DNA of 64,000 nucleotides from the NCBI RefSeq assembly GCF_000718085.1, contig NZ_JOEC01000001.1, forward strand, positions 620,001 through 684,000, in the 5' to 3' direction. Below are positions 42,187 through 50,100 of this stretch, one piece after another. This DNA comes from Mycetocola saprophilus. Lineage in GTDB: Bacteria > Actinomycetota > Actinomycetes > Actinomycetales > Microbacteriaceae. A program made the position numbers and the translations under genes. The notes below the pieces were generated by a model, which saw only the letters and a program-made list of their open reading frames with translations, had not been told where the DNA came from and ran no database searches. Each line of letters begins with the position of its first letter. Position 1 is the first letter of the stretch.

Positions 42187-42951
42187 ATGTCAGTACTTGA
42201 GATTCGCGACCTGCACGTCAGCGTGGAAACCGACCAGGGCACCAAGCCGATCCTGCGCGGCGTAGACCTGACCCTCAACTCGAACGAGACCCACGCCATC
42301 ATGGGCCCCAACGGCTCCGGTAAGTCGACCCTGGCGTACACCATCGCCGGTCACCCGAAGTACACCGTGGACTCCGGTTCGATCACCCTGGACGGCGAAG
42401 ACGTCCTGGAGATGAGCGTGGATGAGCGTGCCCGTGCCGGCATCTTCCTCGCTATGCAGTACCCGGTGGAGATCCCCGGCGTGACCGTGTCGAACTTCCT
42501 GCGCACCGCCAAGACCGCCATCGATGGTGAGGCTCCGGCGATCCGTACCTGGATCAAGGACGTGCGCACCGCCATGGACAACCTGCGCATGGACAAGGTG
42601 TTCGCCGAGCGCAACGTCAACGAGGGTTTCTCCGGTGGAGAGAAGAAGCGTCACGAGATCCTTCAGCTTGAGCTGCTCAAGCCGAAGTTCGCCGTACTGG
42701 ACGAGACCGACTCGGGCCTCGACGTTGACGCGTTGAAGATCGTCTCCGAGGGTGTCAACCGCGCCCAGGAGAACACCGACCTCGGCGTGCTGCTGATCAC
42801 CCACTACACCCGCATCCTGCGCTACATCAAGCCGGACCACGTGCACGTGTTCGTGAACGGTAAGGTTGCCGAGCAGGGCGGCCCCGAGCTGGCCGACCGT
42901 CTGGAAAACGAGGGTTACGACCGCTACCTCCAGACCGCCGACCAGGCGTAG
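42187..42951 (+). CDS. sufC: Fe-S cluster assembly ATPase SufC
   Basis: A 254-residue ABC ATPase of the SufBCD complex. Walker A is GPNGSGKSTLAY (about 39-50), signature FSGGEKKRHEILQLELL (about 147-163), Walker B KFAVLDETDSGLDVDAL, with the SufC-specific DETDSGLD. Start ATG, 4 bp after the Rieske gene. Its TAG stop forms part of the predicted -10 of the next gene. Confidence 0.97.
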   Translation: MSVLEIRDLHVSVETDQGTKPILRGVDLTLNSNETHAIMGPNGSGKSTLAYTIAGHPKYTVDSGSITLDGEDVLEMSVDERARAGIFLAMQYPVEIPGVTVSNFLRTAKTAIDGEAPAIRTWIKDVRTAMDNLRMDKVFAERNVNEGFSGGEKKRHEILQLELLKPKFAVLDETDSGLDVDALKIVSEGVNRAQENTDLGVLLITHYTRILRYIKPDHVHVFVNGKVAEQGGPELADRLENEGYDRYLQTADQA

Positions 42952-42960
42952 GCTAGACCC
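42949..42960 (+). promoter_or_regulatory. Internal leaderless promoter -10 of sufT
   Basis: TAGGCT at 42949-42954 (its first three bases are the sufC stop), six bases, then ATG at 42961. It would let sufT be expressed apart from the operon. Confidence 0.45.
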
Positions 42961-43290
42961 ATGTCTACCACCCTGAGCCCGGCCCGTTACGACGAGGTCA
43001 CCGAGGCGCTCAAGGACGTTATGGACCCCGAGCTCGGGGTGAACGTTGTTGACCTCGGCCTGATCTACGACCTCGGATGGGATGATGAGAACAACGCTCT
43101 CATCATCCACATGACCCTCACCTCGGCCGGCTGCCCGCTGACCGATGTGCTCGAAGAGCAGACCGGTGAGGCACTCGATGGCGTCGTGGAGGCGTTCCGG
43201 ATCAACTGGGTCTGGATGCCGCCGTGGGGTCCGGAAAGAATCACCGATGACGGCCGCGACATGATGCGAGCCCTCGGCTTCGCGATGTAG
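42961..43290 (+). CDS. sufT: SufT/DUF59 Fe-S maturation factor
   Basis: A 109-residue MIP18/DUF59 protein. The motif DVMDPELGVNVVDLGLIYDL (about 19-38) and the TSAGCPLTDVLEEQ segment with its conserved Cys (about 59) are the family hallmarks. These proteins act late in Fe-S delivery to target enzymes. It ends the suf operon. SufS (cysteine desulfurase) and SufU, which lie between sufC and sufT in many actinobacteria, are absent here. Confidence 0.92.
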   Translation: MSTTLSPARYDEVTEALKDVMDPELGVNVVDLGLIYDLGWDDENNALIIHMTLTSAGCPLTDVLEEQTGEALDGVVEAFRINWVWMPPWGPERITDDGRDMMRALGFAM

Positions 43291-43302
43291 TTTGCCCCTC
43301 AG

Positions 43303-43332
43303 AACCCCGCTCACCATGTGGTGGGCGGGGTT
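43303..43332 (+). terminator. Terminator of suf operon
   Basis: AACCCCGCTCAC pairs with GTGGGCGGGGTT (one G-U pair), followed by TTG. Confidence 0.8.
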
Positions 43333-43351
43333 TTGTGCGCTCCTATGCCGG

Positions 43352-43363
43352 TAAGCTGGCAGC
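43352..43363 (+). promoter_or_regulatory. Leaderless promoter -10 of the cysteine-rich protein gene
   Basis: TAAGCT at 43352-43357, six bases, then ATG at 43364. Confidence 0.55.
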
Positions 43364-43783
43364 ATGACTTCCCGTACCGGCCGCGAACAGCTGCACGATT
43401 CCATCCGCGACTATGAGGCCGGCGATTTTCCGGTGGACCGCATCATCGACTGCGTCTGTGCCTGCGGCAACGAGGTCTTCGCCCTCGGCTATGACGATGA
43501 GCAGGGCGTGGCCGTGCGGCTGTGCTCGAAGTGCGACACCGAGGTTGCGCTGCTCGACTCGGCCGACCTGCTGGACCGCGCCGACTCCGACATCGAACTC
43601 GATGCCGCCGAGTGCACCTGCGACGGCACCGACTTCACCGTGGCCGTGGGCTTCGCCATCGAGGGCGAGGACGTGCGCTGGGTCAGCGTGGGCCTGCGCT
43701 GCGAAGACTGCGCGATCGCCGGCGTCTACACCGACTGGGCGATCGACTACAGCCCGAGCCTGCACCTGCTCGAGCGGGTCTAA
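43364..43783 (+). CDS. Cysteine-rich protein with duplicated zinc-ribbon-like unit
   Basis: A 139-residue acidic soluble protein I do not recognise. It has nine cysteines: C30, C32, C34, C54, C57, C84, C86, C113 and C116. The two halves resemble each other: C-x-C, then a F-x-L/V-x-x-G-Y/F strand, about 20 residues, then V-x-L-R/C-C-x-x-C. This is the pattern of two beta-hairpin zinc ribbons, each with four ligands, produced by internal duplication. A metal-binding or nucleic-acid-related role is inference only. Monocistronic and leaderless, ending at a long hairpin. Confidence 0.75.
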   Translation: MTSRTGREQLHDSIRDYEAGDFPVDRIIDCVCACGNEVFALGYDDEQGVAVRLCSKCDTEVALLDSADLLDRADSDIELDAAECTCDGTDFTVAVGFAIEGEDVRWVSVGLRCEDCAIAGVYTDWAIDYSPSLHLLERV

Positions 43784-43819
43784 GCGCCCACAACGTCGCC
43801 ACAACACAGCACAGCACGG

Positions 43820-43870
43820 CAACGGCGTTGGCCGTGTTCGAGTTGATCCCGGACACGGCCGACGCCGTTG
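43820..43870. terminator. Bidirectional terminator between the cysteine-rich protein and methyltransferase genes
   Basis: CAACGGCGTTGGCCGTGT (from 43820) pairs with ACACGGCCGACGCCGTTG (to 43870), about 18 bp with one G-U pair and a loop of about 15 nt. Confidence 0.7.
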
Positions 43871-43888
43871 GTATTGCGGTTGTCGCGT

Positions 43889-44650
43889 CTAGGCGGCCTT
43901 GCGCACCCAGTAGACCTCGGTGATCATGGTGTGCGAGACCTGCCCGTCCTCGGTGTTTGCGGCGATCGCCGCATCCAGTGCGGCCTCAAACGTGTCGCCC
44001 GCGGCGGCGAGGGCCGCCTGCATCTTGCTCGAGGACAGGGCGCGGCCCCGGGTGTCTTCGGGGGAGCGGGTGAGGGTCCACTCGGCCTGATAGACACCGT
44101 GATCCGAATCCGCCGGGGCGAAGGCCTCGGCCAGCTCCTGCGCGTAGGGGAAGTCGCGGTAGGTGCGGGTGTAGCCGGGGGAGTAGGCCTCGGCCAGCTC
44201 CTCCCACGCCTGGGCAAAGCCGCCGCGGGTGTAGTCGCGGTTGTTCTGGATGATTGCCAGCACACCGCCGGGCCGAAGCGCCTGGATGGCCGCCGCATAG
44301 AACCGCGGGCGATCAAACCAGTGGGCGGCCTGACCCACGGTGATCAGTGCGAGGTCACGGCGCTGCTCCAGATCCGGCTCGACCGGGGAGTGAACCCAGG
44401 TTGCCTCGGGCAGGCGCTCGGCGCCGGTGGCGACCATATCCGCGGAGATGTCCACGGCGGTGTAGTGGGCCAGCGGACCGAATGTGGGCAGCAGGTCTTC
44501 GAGGACCACGCCGGGCCCCGATCCCGCATCGAGAATGTTGAGCGGCGGCGTCGGATCCACCAGCTGCTCCAGCAGCGTGTACACGGCCCGTGGGTAGCGG
44601 GGGCGCTGCTCGTTGTAGATGGTAGCCAGACCGTCAAATACCTCGGACAT
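43889..44650 (-). CDS. Class I SAM-dependent methyltransferase
   Basis: A 253-residue protein. Motif I is ILDAGSGPGVVLEDLLPTFG (about 40-59), followed by AVDISADMV (acidic loop) and LITVGQAAHWFDRPRFY, which matches the TAM/YcgJ-like small-molecule methyltransferases. Substrate unknown. The ATG at 44650 has AAGGAAA about seven bases upstream; a TTG two codons earlier is possible but worse. A minus-strand -10 TAAACT at 44690-44685 gives a short leader. Confidence 0.85.
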   Translation of the reverse strand: MSEVFDGLATIYNEQRPRYPRAVYTLLEQLVDPTPPLNILDAGSGPGVVLEDLLPTFGPLAHYTAVDISADMVATGAERLPEATWVHSPVEPDLEQRRDLALITVGQAAHWFDRPRFYAAAIQALRPGGVLAIIQNNRDYTRGGFAQAWEELAEAYSPGYTRTYRDFPYAQELAEAFAPADSDHGVYQAEWTLTRSPEDTRGRALSSSKMQAALAAAGDTFEAALDAAIAANTEDGQVSHTMITEVYWVRKAA

Positions 44651-44808
44651 GGTCAATTTCCTTCCGATAGGGGATCTGTGGCCAGTTTAGGTTTACGGGT
44701 GTGCGTCGCTCGGCGGCTCGCCCCAAATTCCCAGACATTCAATATCTATCTGGGTGGCGGATATTGCGGCGCGGGGTGGCTCGGATAGGTCTGGGGGATG
44801 CGAACGCG

Positions 44809-44814
44809 TAGACT
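44809..44814 (+). promoter_or_regulatory. -10 element of the ABC-F gene
   Basis: TAGACT predicts transcription starting near 44821 and a leader of about 57 nt carrying AAAGGA before the GTG. The 227-bp gap 44651-44877 holds nothing else evident beyond the divergent methyltransferase promoter. Confidence 0.45.
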
Positions 44815-44877
44815 GGGTGACTTACCTCGACTTTTATGGCGCTATTTGTGGTGCCTGGTTAGCAAAGGACACCCGCA

Positions 44878-46479
44878 GTGGCTCTCTCCGTTCAGGATCT
44901 CGAAATCCGTGTTGGCGCACGGCTACTCATGGAAAACGTGAGTTTCCAGGTTGCCGCGGGCGACAAGATCGGTCTGGTGGGACGTAACGGTGCCGGCAAG
45001 ACCACCCTCACCAAGACCCTGGCCGGCGAGATTCCCGCCGCCGGGGGCACGATCAACAACCGTGGCGAACTCGGCTACCTGCCCCAGGACCCGCGCACCG
45101 GTAACCCCGAGGACCTCGCGCGTACCCGCATTCTGGACGCCCGTGGACTCGGTCAGATCGCGCTGAACATGGCCAAGGCCACCCAGGACATGGCGAGCAC
45201 CGACCCTGCCGTGGCCGAGGCCGCGATGAAGAAGTACGGTAACCTCACCGACCGCTTCAACGCGCTGGGTGGGTACGCCGCCGAGGCCGAGGCCGCCTCG
45301 ATCGCCAGCAACCTCAACCTGCCTGACCGCATCCTGGATCAGCCGCTCTCCACCCTCTCCGGTGGTCAGCGTCGCCGAATCGAGCTCGCGCGCATCCTGT
45401 TCTCCGACGCGCAGACGATGATCCTCGATGAGCCCACCAACCACCTCGACGCCGACTCGGTGGTGTGGCTGCGCGAGTTCCTGAAGAACTACCGCGGCGG
45501 CTTCATCGTGATCACCCACGACATCGAGCTCGTGGGCGAAACCGTGAACCGGGTGTTCTACCTCGACGCCAACCGCCAGGTCATCGACATCTACAACATG
45601 AACTGGAAGAACTACCTGCGTCAGCGCGAGGCAGACGAGGAGCGCCGCAAGAAGGAGCGCGCCAACGCCGAGAAGAAGGCCACGACCCTGCAGCTGCAGG
45701 CGGCCCGCTTCGGTGCCAAGGCCTCCAAGGCGGCGGCCGCCCACCAGATGGTCGCGCGCGCCGAGAAGCTGCTCGCGGGCCTCGACGAGGTGCGTCAGGT
45801 TGAGCGGGTGGCCAAGCTGCGCTTCCCGGATCCCGCGCCCTGTGGCAAGACCCCGATCATGGCCAAGAACCTTTCCAAGAGCTACGGTTCGCTGGAAATC
45901 TTCACCTCGGTGGACCTGGCCATCGACCGCGGCTCCAAGGTCGTGGTGCTGGGACTCAACGGTGCGGGAAAGACCACGCTGCTGCGCATGCTCGCCGGGG
46001 TGGACAAGCCCGACACCGGTGAGATCATCCCCGGTCACGGCCTCAAGGTGGGCTACTACGCCCAGGAGCATGAGAACCTGGACGTGAAGCGCACGGTGCT
46101 GGAGAACATGCTCTCCGCCTCCCCGAACATCGGCGAGACCGAGGCGCGCAAGGTGCTGGGTTCGTTCCTGTTCACCGGTGACGACGGTCACAAGCCCGCC
46201 GGCGTGCTCTCCGGTGGTGAGAAGACGCGTTTGTCGCTGGCGATGCTGGTGGTGTCCTCGGCCAACGTGCTGCTGCTCGATGAGCCCACCAACAACCTCG
46301 ACCCCGCCAGCCGCCTGGAAATCCTGGATGCCCTGGCACACTTCACTGGTGCCGTGGTCCTGGTGTCCCACGACTCGGGTGCCGTGGAGGCGCTGAACCC
46401 CGAGCGCGTGCTCATTCTGCCCGACGGTGTGGAAGACCACTGGAACAAGGACTACAACGACCTGATCGAGCTCGCCTAA
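44878..46479 (+). CDS. ABC-F family ribosome-associated ATPase
   Basis: A 533-residue protein with two ABC cassettes and no membrane helices. Walker A motifs are GLVGRNGAGKTTL (about 32-44) and VLGLNGAGKTTLL (about 356-368); signatures LSGGQRRRIELARIL and LSGGEKTRLSLAML. The linker of about 80 residues between them (DEERRKKERANAEKKATTLQ and following) is the P-site tRNA interaction motif that reaches into the ribosome. Members act as translation factors or antibiotic-resistance proteins; the exact subfamily cannot be fixed. GTG start with AAAGGA upstream. Confidence 0.9.
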   Translation: MALSVQDLEIRVGARLLMENVSFQVAAGDKIGLVGRNGAGKTTLTKTLAGEIPAAGGTINNRGELGYLPQDPRTGNPEDLARTRILDARGLGQIALNMAKATQDMASTDPAVAEAAMKKYGNLTDRFNALGGYAAEAEAASIASNLNLPDRILDQPLSTLSGGQRRRIELARILFSDAQTMILDEPTNHLDADSVVWLREFLKNYRGGFIVITHDIELVGETVNRVFYLDANRQVIDIYNMNWKNYLRQREADEERRKKERANAEKKATTLQLQAARFGAKASKAAAAHQMVARAEKLLAGLDEVRQVERVAKLRFPDPAPCGKTPIMAKNLSKSYGSLEIFTSVDLAIDRGSKVVVLGLNGAGKTTLLRMLAGVDKPDTGEIIPGHGLKVGYYAQEHENLDVKRTVLENMLSASPNIGETEARKVLGSFLFTGDDGHKPAGVLSGGEKTRLSLAMLVVSSANVLLLDEPTNNLDPASRLEILDALAHFTGAVVLVSHDSGAVEALNPERVLILPDGVEDHWNKDYNDLIELA

Positions 46480-46495
46480 CCGGCTCCTTGATTCA

Positions 46496-46528
46496 CGGCC
46501 CCGGACACCTTTTTGGTGTCCGGGGCCG
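46496..46528 (+). terminator. Terminator of the ABC-F gene
   Basis: CGGCCCCGGACACC (46496-46509) pairs with GGTGTCCGGGGCCG (46515-46528) around TTTTT; GCGTTTTC follows. Confidence 0.85.
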
Positions 46529-46560
46529 CGGCGTTTTCAGGTCCGGCATACTCAGCTGGA

Positions 46561-46572
46561 TACACTGAATTC
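46561..46572 (+). promoter_or_regulatory. Leaderless promoter -10 of the GbsR/MarR regulator gene
   Basis: TACACT at 46561-46566, six bases, then ATG at 46573; no ribosome-binding site. Confidence 0.6.
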
Positions 46573-47082
46573 ATGACTTCCGATCCCCGGCATCCCGAGA
46601 GTGCGCCCGCGCAGAAGGCCGAGTTCCACACCTGGTTTGTGGACGCGTTTGCCGGGTTCTGGCAGGGCGGCGGCGGCACCCGGATCGGCGGGCGAATCGC
46701 CGGTTACCTGCTGCTGAGTGATGCCGACGGGGTCAGTGCCGATGAGCTCGCCCGCGAACTCGATATCAGCCGCGGTTCGGTATCCTCGCACGTGCGCAAG
46801 CTTGAGCAGGGCGGCTTTGTGCACCGGGTACGCCGCCCGGGCGCGCGCACGCACTACTTTGCGATGGATGCCGATGTGTGGGGCGGATTCCTCAAGCAGG
46901 AGCAGACCTACCTCGCCAACCAGCGTGCGCTCGCCGAACGGGCCCTGGATCACGTGGCCGCCGGGGGCCTCGCCCACGAGCGCGTGCGCAACATGCGCGA
47001 CTACATGGGCTGGATGGTTGATAACCGCGCGCTGGACACCGAGTGGGCGCGCTTCAAGGCTGAGCGGGACGCCCAGGCCTAG
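46573..47082 (+). CDS. GbsR/MarR-type winged-helix transcriptional regulator
   Basis: A 169-residue regulator. The winged helix is at about residues 35-100: ADELARELDISRGSVSSHVRKLEQGGFVHRVRRPGARTHYF, with the recognition helix RGSVSSHVRKL split across the middle, a GbsR-like arrangement. The C-terminal half is a helical dimerisation region. Possible targets are the neighbouring siderophore importer, with which it is convergent, or the ABC-F gene; neither is shown. The longer in-frame start upstream would lie in the terminator of the preceding gene and is rejected. Its TAG stop is formed by the same CTAG that ends the converging gene. Confidence 0.82.
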   Translation: MTSDPRHPESAPAQKAEFHTWFVDAFAGFWQGGGGTRIGGRIAGYLLLSDADGVSADELARELDISRGSVSSHVRKLEQGGFVHRVRRPGARTHYFAMDADVWGGFLKQEQTYLANQRALAERALDHVAAGGLAHERVRNMRDYMGWMVDNRALDTEWARFKAERDAQA

Positions 47083-47870
47083 CCGCGCGCGAGCGGCACG
47101 ATCAGCGGGGAACCGCTCTGCGGATCGGTGGTGATCTCGGCGGGCAGCGCAAACACCTCGCGCACCAGCTCGGCGCTGAGCACCTCCGCGGGGGCACCCT
47201 CGGCCACGATCGCGCCCTCGTGCATGACGATCAGGTGGTCGGCGTAGCGGGCCGCCTGGTTGAGGTCGTGCAGCACGGCGATCACGGTTTTCCCGGCTGT
47301 GCGCATGTCCTGGCAGCGGTGCAGGAGGTCGATCTGATGGGCAATGTCGAGAAACGAGGTTGGCTCATCCAGCAGCACGTATTCGGTGTCCTGGGCGAGG
47401 ACCAGCGCGACCCAGGCACGCTGCCGCTGTCCACCGGAGAGCTCGGACACGAAGCGATCGGCAAGGTGCGCAACCCCGGTCTGTTCGAGCGCGCGGTCCA
47501 CGGCCTCGGTGTCGCCCGGTGCCCACTGCCGCAGCACCGAGTGATACGGGTGGCGTCCGCGGGCCACCAGGTCACGCACCCGGATGGTGTCCGGGGCGAT
47601 CGGATCCTGGGGGAGCAGGGCCAGGCGGCGCGCGATGGCCTTGGGGCGCATCCGGGCCAGATCGGTCCCGTCGAGGGTGACCGTGCCCGCGCGCGGGGTC
47701 ATCGCCCGGCCCAGACTCTTCAGCAGGGTGGATTTGCCACATCCGTTGGGGCCGATAATCGCGGTGAATGCGCCGGTGGGCGGGGCCACCGAGAGGTCAC
47801 CCAGGATCTCGCGTGAGCCGTAGCCCACACGCAGGTGTCGGGCGATCAGGCCGAGGGTGATTGTGGTCAT
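47079..47870 (-). CDS. Siderophore ABC transporter ATP-binding protein (FecE/FepC family)
   Basis: A 263-residue ATPase. Walker A is IIGPNGCGKSTLLKSLG (about 38-54), the Q-loop LLPQDPIAPDTIRV, the signature LSGGQRQRAWVALVLAQDT (about 138-156) and Walker B YVLLDEPTSFLDIAHQIDLL, all typical of FepC/FhuC proteins. The start is the ATG at 47870, overlapping the upstream permease stop as ATGA, in preference to a start 18 bp earlier. Last gene of the importer operon. Confidence 0.94.
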   Translation of the reverse strand: MTTITLGLIARHLRVGYGSREILGDLSVAPPTGAFTAIIGPNGCGKSTLLKSLGRAMTPRAGTVTLDGTDLARMRPKAIARRLALLPQDPIAPDTIRVRDLVARGRHPYHSVLRQWAPGDTEAVDRALEQTGVAHLADRFVSELSGGQRQRAWVALVLAQDTEYVLLDEPTSFLDIAHQIDLLHRCQDMRTAGKTVIAVLHDLNQAARYADHLIVMHEGAIVAEGAPAEVLSAELVREVFALPAEITTDPQSGSPLIVPLARG

Positions 47871-49048
47871 AGTGTGCCTTTCCGCCATTCGCGAATCAGG
47901 AGTGCGCCCAGGTAGATGCCACCGACCCCGGCGGTGAGGATCCCCACCGGGAGCCCGCGCGCAAACGGTGCCTGCTGGGCCAGCAGGTCCGCGATCACCA
48001 GGATCAGCGCCCCGAGCAGGGCCGAGAGCCCGAGGGAGAGCGCGGCGGAGCGGGTGAGGCGCTGGGCGATCTGCGGCGCGGTGAGGGCCACAAACGAGAT
48101 CGGTCCGGCCACGGTGACCGCCCCGGCCGCCGCGACCACGGCCACGACAATCGCCGCCGTACGGGTCGCGGTGATCCGGATGCCCAGCGAGTGCGCCAGC
48201 GCGTCCCCGAGCCCGATCTGGTTGAGTGAGGGGGCCAGGTTCCAGGCGGCGGGCAGGGTGATGGCCAGGGTGATCGCGATGATCCCCACCGCGCCCCAGC
48301 CCACCGAGTTGATCGATCCGGCGAGATATCCGGCGAGCTGGCTGGCCTCGTCGCGCAGCTTGACGCTGACCACGTACTGGGTCACCGCGTGGGCCATCGC
48401 CGAGACCCCGATCCCGGCGATGATGATGCGCGCCGGAGCGGCAAATCCGCGTCCGGTGGAGAAATACACCAGGGTGATGGCCAGGGTCGCGCCGATCAGT
48501 GCGCCCACCGGGGTGGGCAGGACGCCGGGCCAGAGCAGCGCGCAGATCGCCACGCCTGCCCCGGCTCCGGCCCCCAGGCCGATGACGTCGGGGCTGCCGA
48601 GCGGGTTACGGGTCACGGCCTGGAACAGCGCGCCGGAGATTCCCAGCGCCGCGCCCACGCCGATCGCGACCAGCAGGCGCGGGCCGCGCAGCGTGGTCAG
48701 GGTGAACCCGGCGGCACCCCGCGGCGGGTCAAACAGGGCCGCCGGGAGCGCCTGGGGAGCGATTCCCAGCTTTCCCATGCTCAGGGTCAGTACGGCCGCG
48801 ATCAGGAGCAGGACGAGGGCGATGCCCGACCAGGCCAGCGTGCGCGGATGCACGGGGAGCGCGACCCACGGACCGATCCGAAAGAGACGCGGCGGCCGAA
48901 CCGGGGTGGGGGTCGGCTTTTGCCCGGTCTGTCCGGTCTGCCGAGCTAGCCCGGCCTGTCCGGTCTGTCCGGTCTGTCCGGTCTGTCCGGTCTGCCCGGT
49001 CCGTCGAGGTTGCCTGGACTGCCGGTGCCATCGATCCAGCCGGGTCAT
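47867..49048 (-). CDS. Siderophore ABC transporter permease with Gly-Gln-Thr repeat N-terminus
   Basis: A 393-residue FecCD-family permease. After an unusual cytoplasmic N-terminus (about 1-50) made largely of Gly-Gln-Thr triplets (RTGQTGQTGQTGQTGQAG), about nine to ten transmembrane helices follow, with the FecCD motif FQAVTRNPLGSPDVIGLGAG (about 135-154) and the EAA-like coupling loop GDALAHSLGIRI. The start ATG at 49048 overlaps the stop of the upstream permease as ATGA; a longer reading upstream would run through that gene and is rejected. The repeats are encoded by a 9-bp tandem array. Confidence 0.92.
   Translation of the reverse strand: MTRLDRWHRQSRQPRRTGQTGQTGQTGQTGQAGLARQTGQTGQKPTPTPVRPPRLFRIGPWVALPVHPRTLAWSGIALVLLLIAAVLTLSMGKLGIAPQALPAALFDPPRGAAGFTLTTLRGPRLLVAIGVGAALGISGALFQAVTRNPLGSPDVIGLGAGAGAGVAICALLWPGVLPTPVGALIGATLAITLVYFSTGRGFAAPARIIIAGIGVSAMAHAVTQYVVSVKLRDEASQLAGYLAGSINSVGWGAVGIIAITLAITLPAAWNLAPSLNQIGLGDALAHSLGIRITATRTAAIVVAVVAAAGAVTVAGPISFVALTAPQIAQRLTRSAALSLGLSALLGALILVIADLLAQQAPFARGLPVGILTAGVGGIYLGALLIREWRKGTL
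48922..49003. repeat. 9-bp tandem repeat array
   Basis: Units of GTCCGGTCT (plus strand) recur about seven times in two blocks, with a degenerate interruption around 48940-48955. Being a multiple of three, copy-number change would keep the permease frame. Confidence 0.85.
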
Positions 49049-50100
49049 CCGCGCACCGCCCGTCCGGCCCGCACGGCGATCAGCAGGAACGGGGCACCGA
49101 CAAACGCGGTCACCACCCCCACCATCAGCTCGCCGGGACGCGCAATGATCCGCCCTACAATATCCGCGGCGATCAGGACCGAGGCCCCCAGCAGGATCGC
49201 CGCGGGCATCTGCCAGCGATGATCGGTTCCCACCAGGGCGCGCACGAGGTGCGGCACCGCGAGGCCCAGGAATGCGATCGGTCCCACCAGTGCGGTGGCT
49301 CCGGCACACAGCAGCGCGGCGGCCAGCAGGGCCCCGGCGCGTACCCGCGGTACCGAGACGCCGAGCGAGTGGGCGAGGTCATCGCCGAGGGCGAGGGCGT
49401 TGAGACCCGAGGCGAGGATCAGCGCGAGCACCAGGCCCAGGATCAGCGCGGGGGCGACTTCGGCGAGGGTGTCCAGACGGCGTCCGGCGAGGGAACCGAT
49501 GACCCAGAAGCGGAACGAGTCGAACACGGCCGGGCGGGTGAGGATCATCGCCTGAATGTACGTGCCCAGCACCGCCGAGACCACGGCGCCGGCCAGGAGC
49601 AGCGGGACGATGCCGCCGCCGGTGGGGCGTCCGGCGACCAGGACCACCAGGATCACCGTCACCAGAGCGCCAACCAGCGCGACCCAGACGGTCCCGGCGC
49701 CGATTGCGGTCCCGGTGATCGCCGTCGCGGTGACCACGGCCGCGGAGGCTCCAACGCTTACGCCCAGCAGGCCCGGATCGCCCAGCGGATTGCGCGTCAC
49801 GCCCTGCACGATGACCCCGGAGACCGCGAGACTTGCCCCCACCACCGCGCCGATAATTGTCCGTGGAATGCGTTCGGTGACCACGAGCCGTAGGTGTGGA
49901 TCGCCGGCGCCGGTGAGTGCCTGCAGGACCTCGGCGATCCCGGTGACCCGACTGCCGGCAAAGAGCGACAGCACCGCAAGTGCGGCCAGGAGCAGGGCCA
50001 ACCCCACGAGGATCAGCAGGTTGATCGGTGCCGAGCGAACGCCCAAGCGGCCGCGCCGGGAATCCCGGGCGGCCGCAGGCGTGGTGGAGACGGACGTCAC
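49045..50100 (-). CDS. Siderophore ABC transporter permease (FecCD family)
   Basis: A 351-residue permease with about ten transmembrane helices. The family motif VQGVTRNPLGDPGLLGVSVGAS (split near residues 98-119), the coupling loop LGDDLAHSLGVSVPR (about 240) and GPIAFLGLAVPHLVRALVG are clear. It forms a heterodimeric channel with the second permease. The GTG start at 50100 overlaps the stop of the binding-protein gene as GTGA. Confidence 0.94.
   Translation of the reverse strand: MTSVSTTPAAARDSRRGRLGVRSAPINLLILVGLALLLAALAVLSLFAGSRVTGIAEVLQALTGAGDPHLRLVVTERIPRTIIGAVVGASLAVSGVIVQGVTRNPLGDPGLLGVSVGASAAVVTATAITGTAIGAGTVWVALVGALVTVILVVLVAGRPTGGGIVPLLLAGAVVSAVLGTYIQAMILTRPAVFDSFRFWVIGSLAGRRLDTLAEVAPALILGLVLALILASGLNALALGDDLAHSLGVSVPRVRAGALLAAALLCAGATALVGPIAFLGLAVPHLVRALVGTDHRWQMPAAILLGASVLIAADIVGRIIARPGELMVGVVTAFVGAPFLLIAVRAGRAVRG

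Noticed and set aside
48922..49003. Phase-variable on/off switch
   Set aside because: The unit is 9 bp, so gain or loss of copies keeps the reading frame; only length variation is plausible.
49049..49309. An 87-residue N-terminal extension of the second siderophore permease
   Set aside because: It would run inside the upstream permease gene; the ATG at 49048 forms the ATGA overlap seen across this operon.
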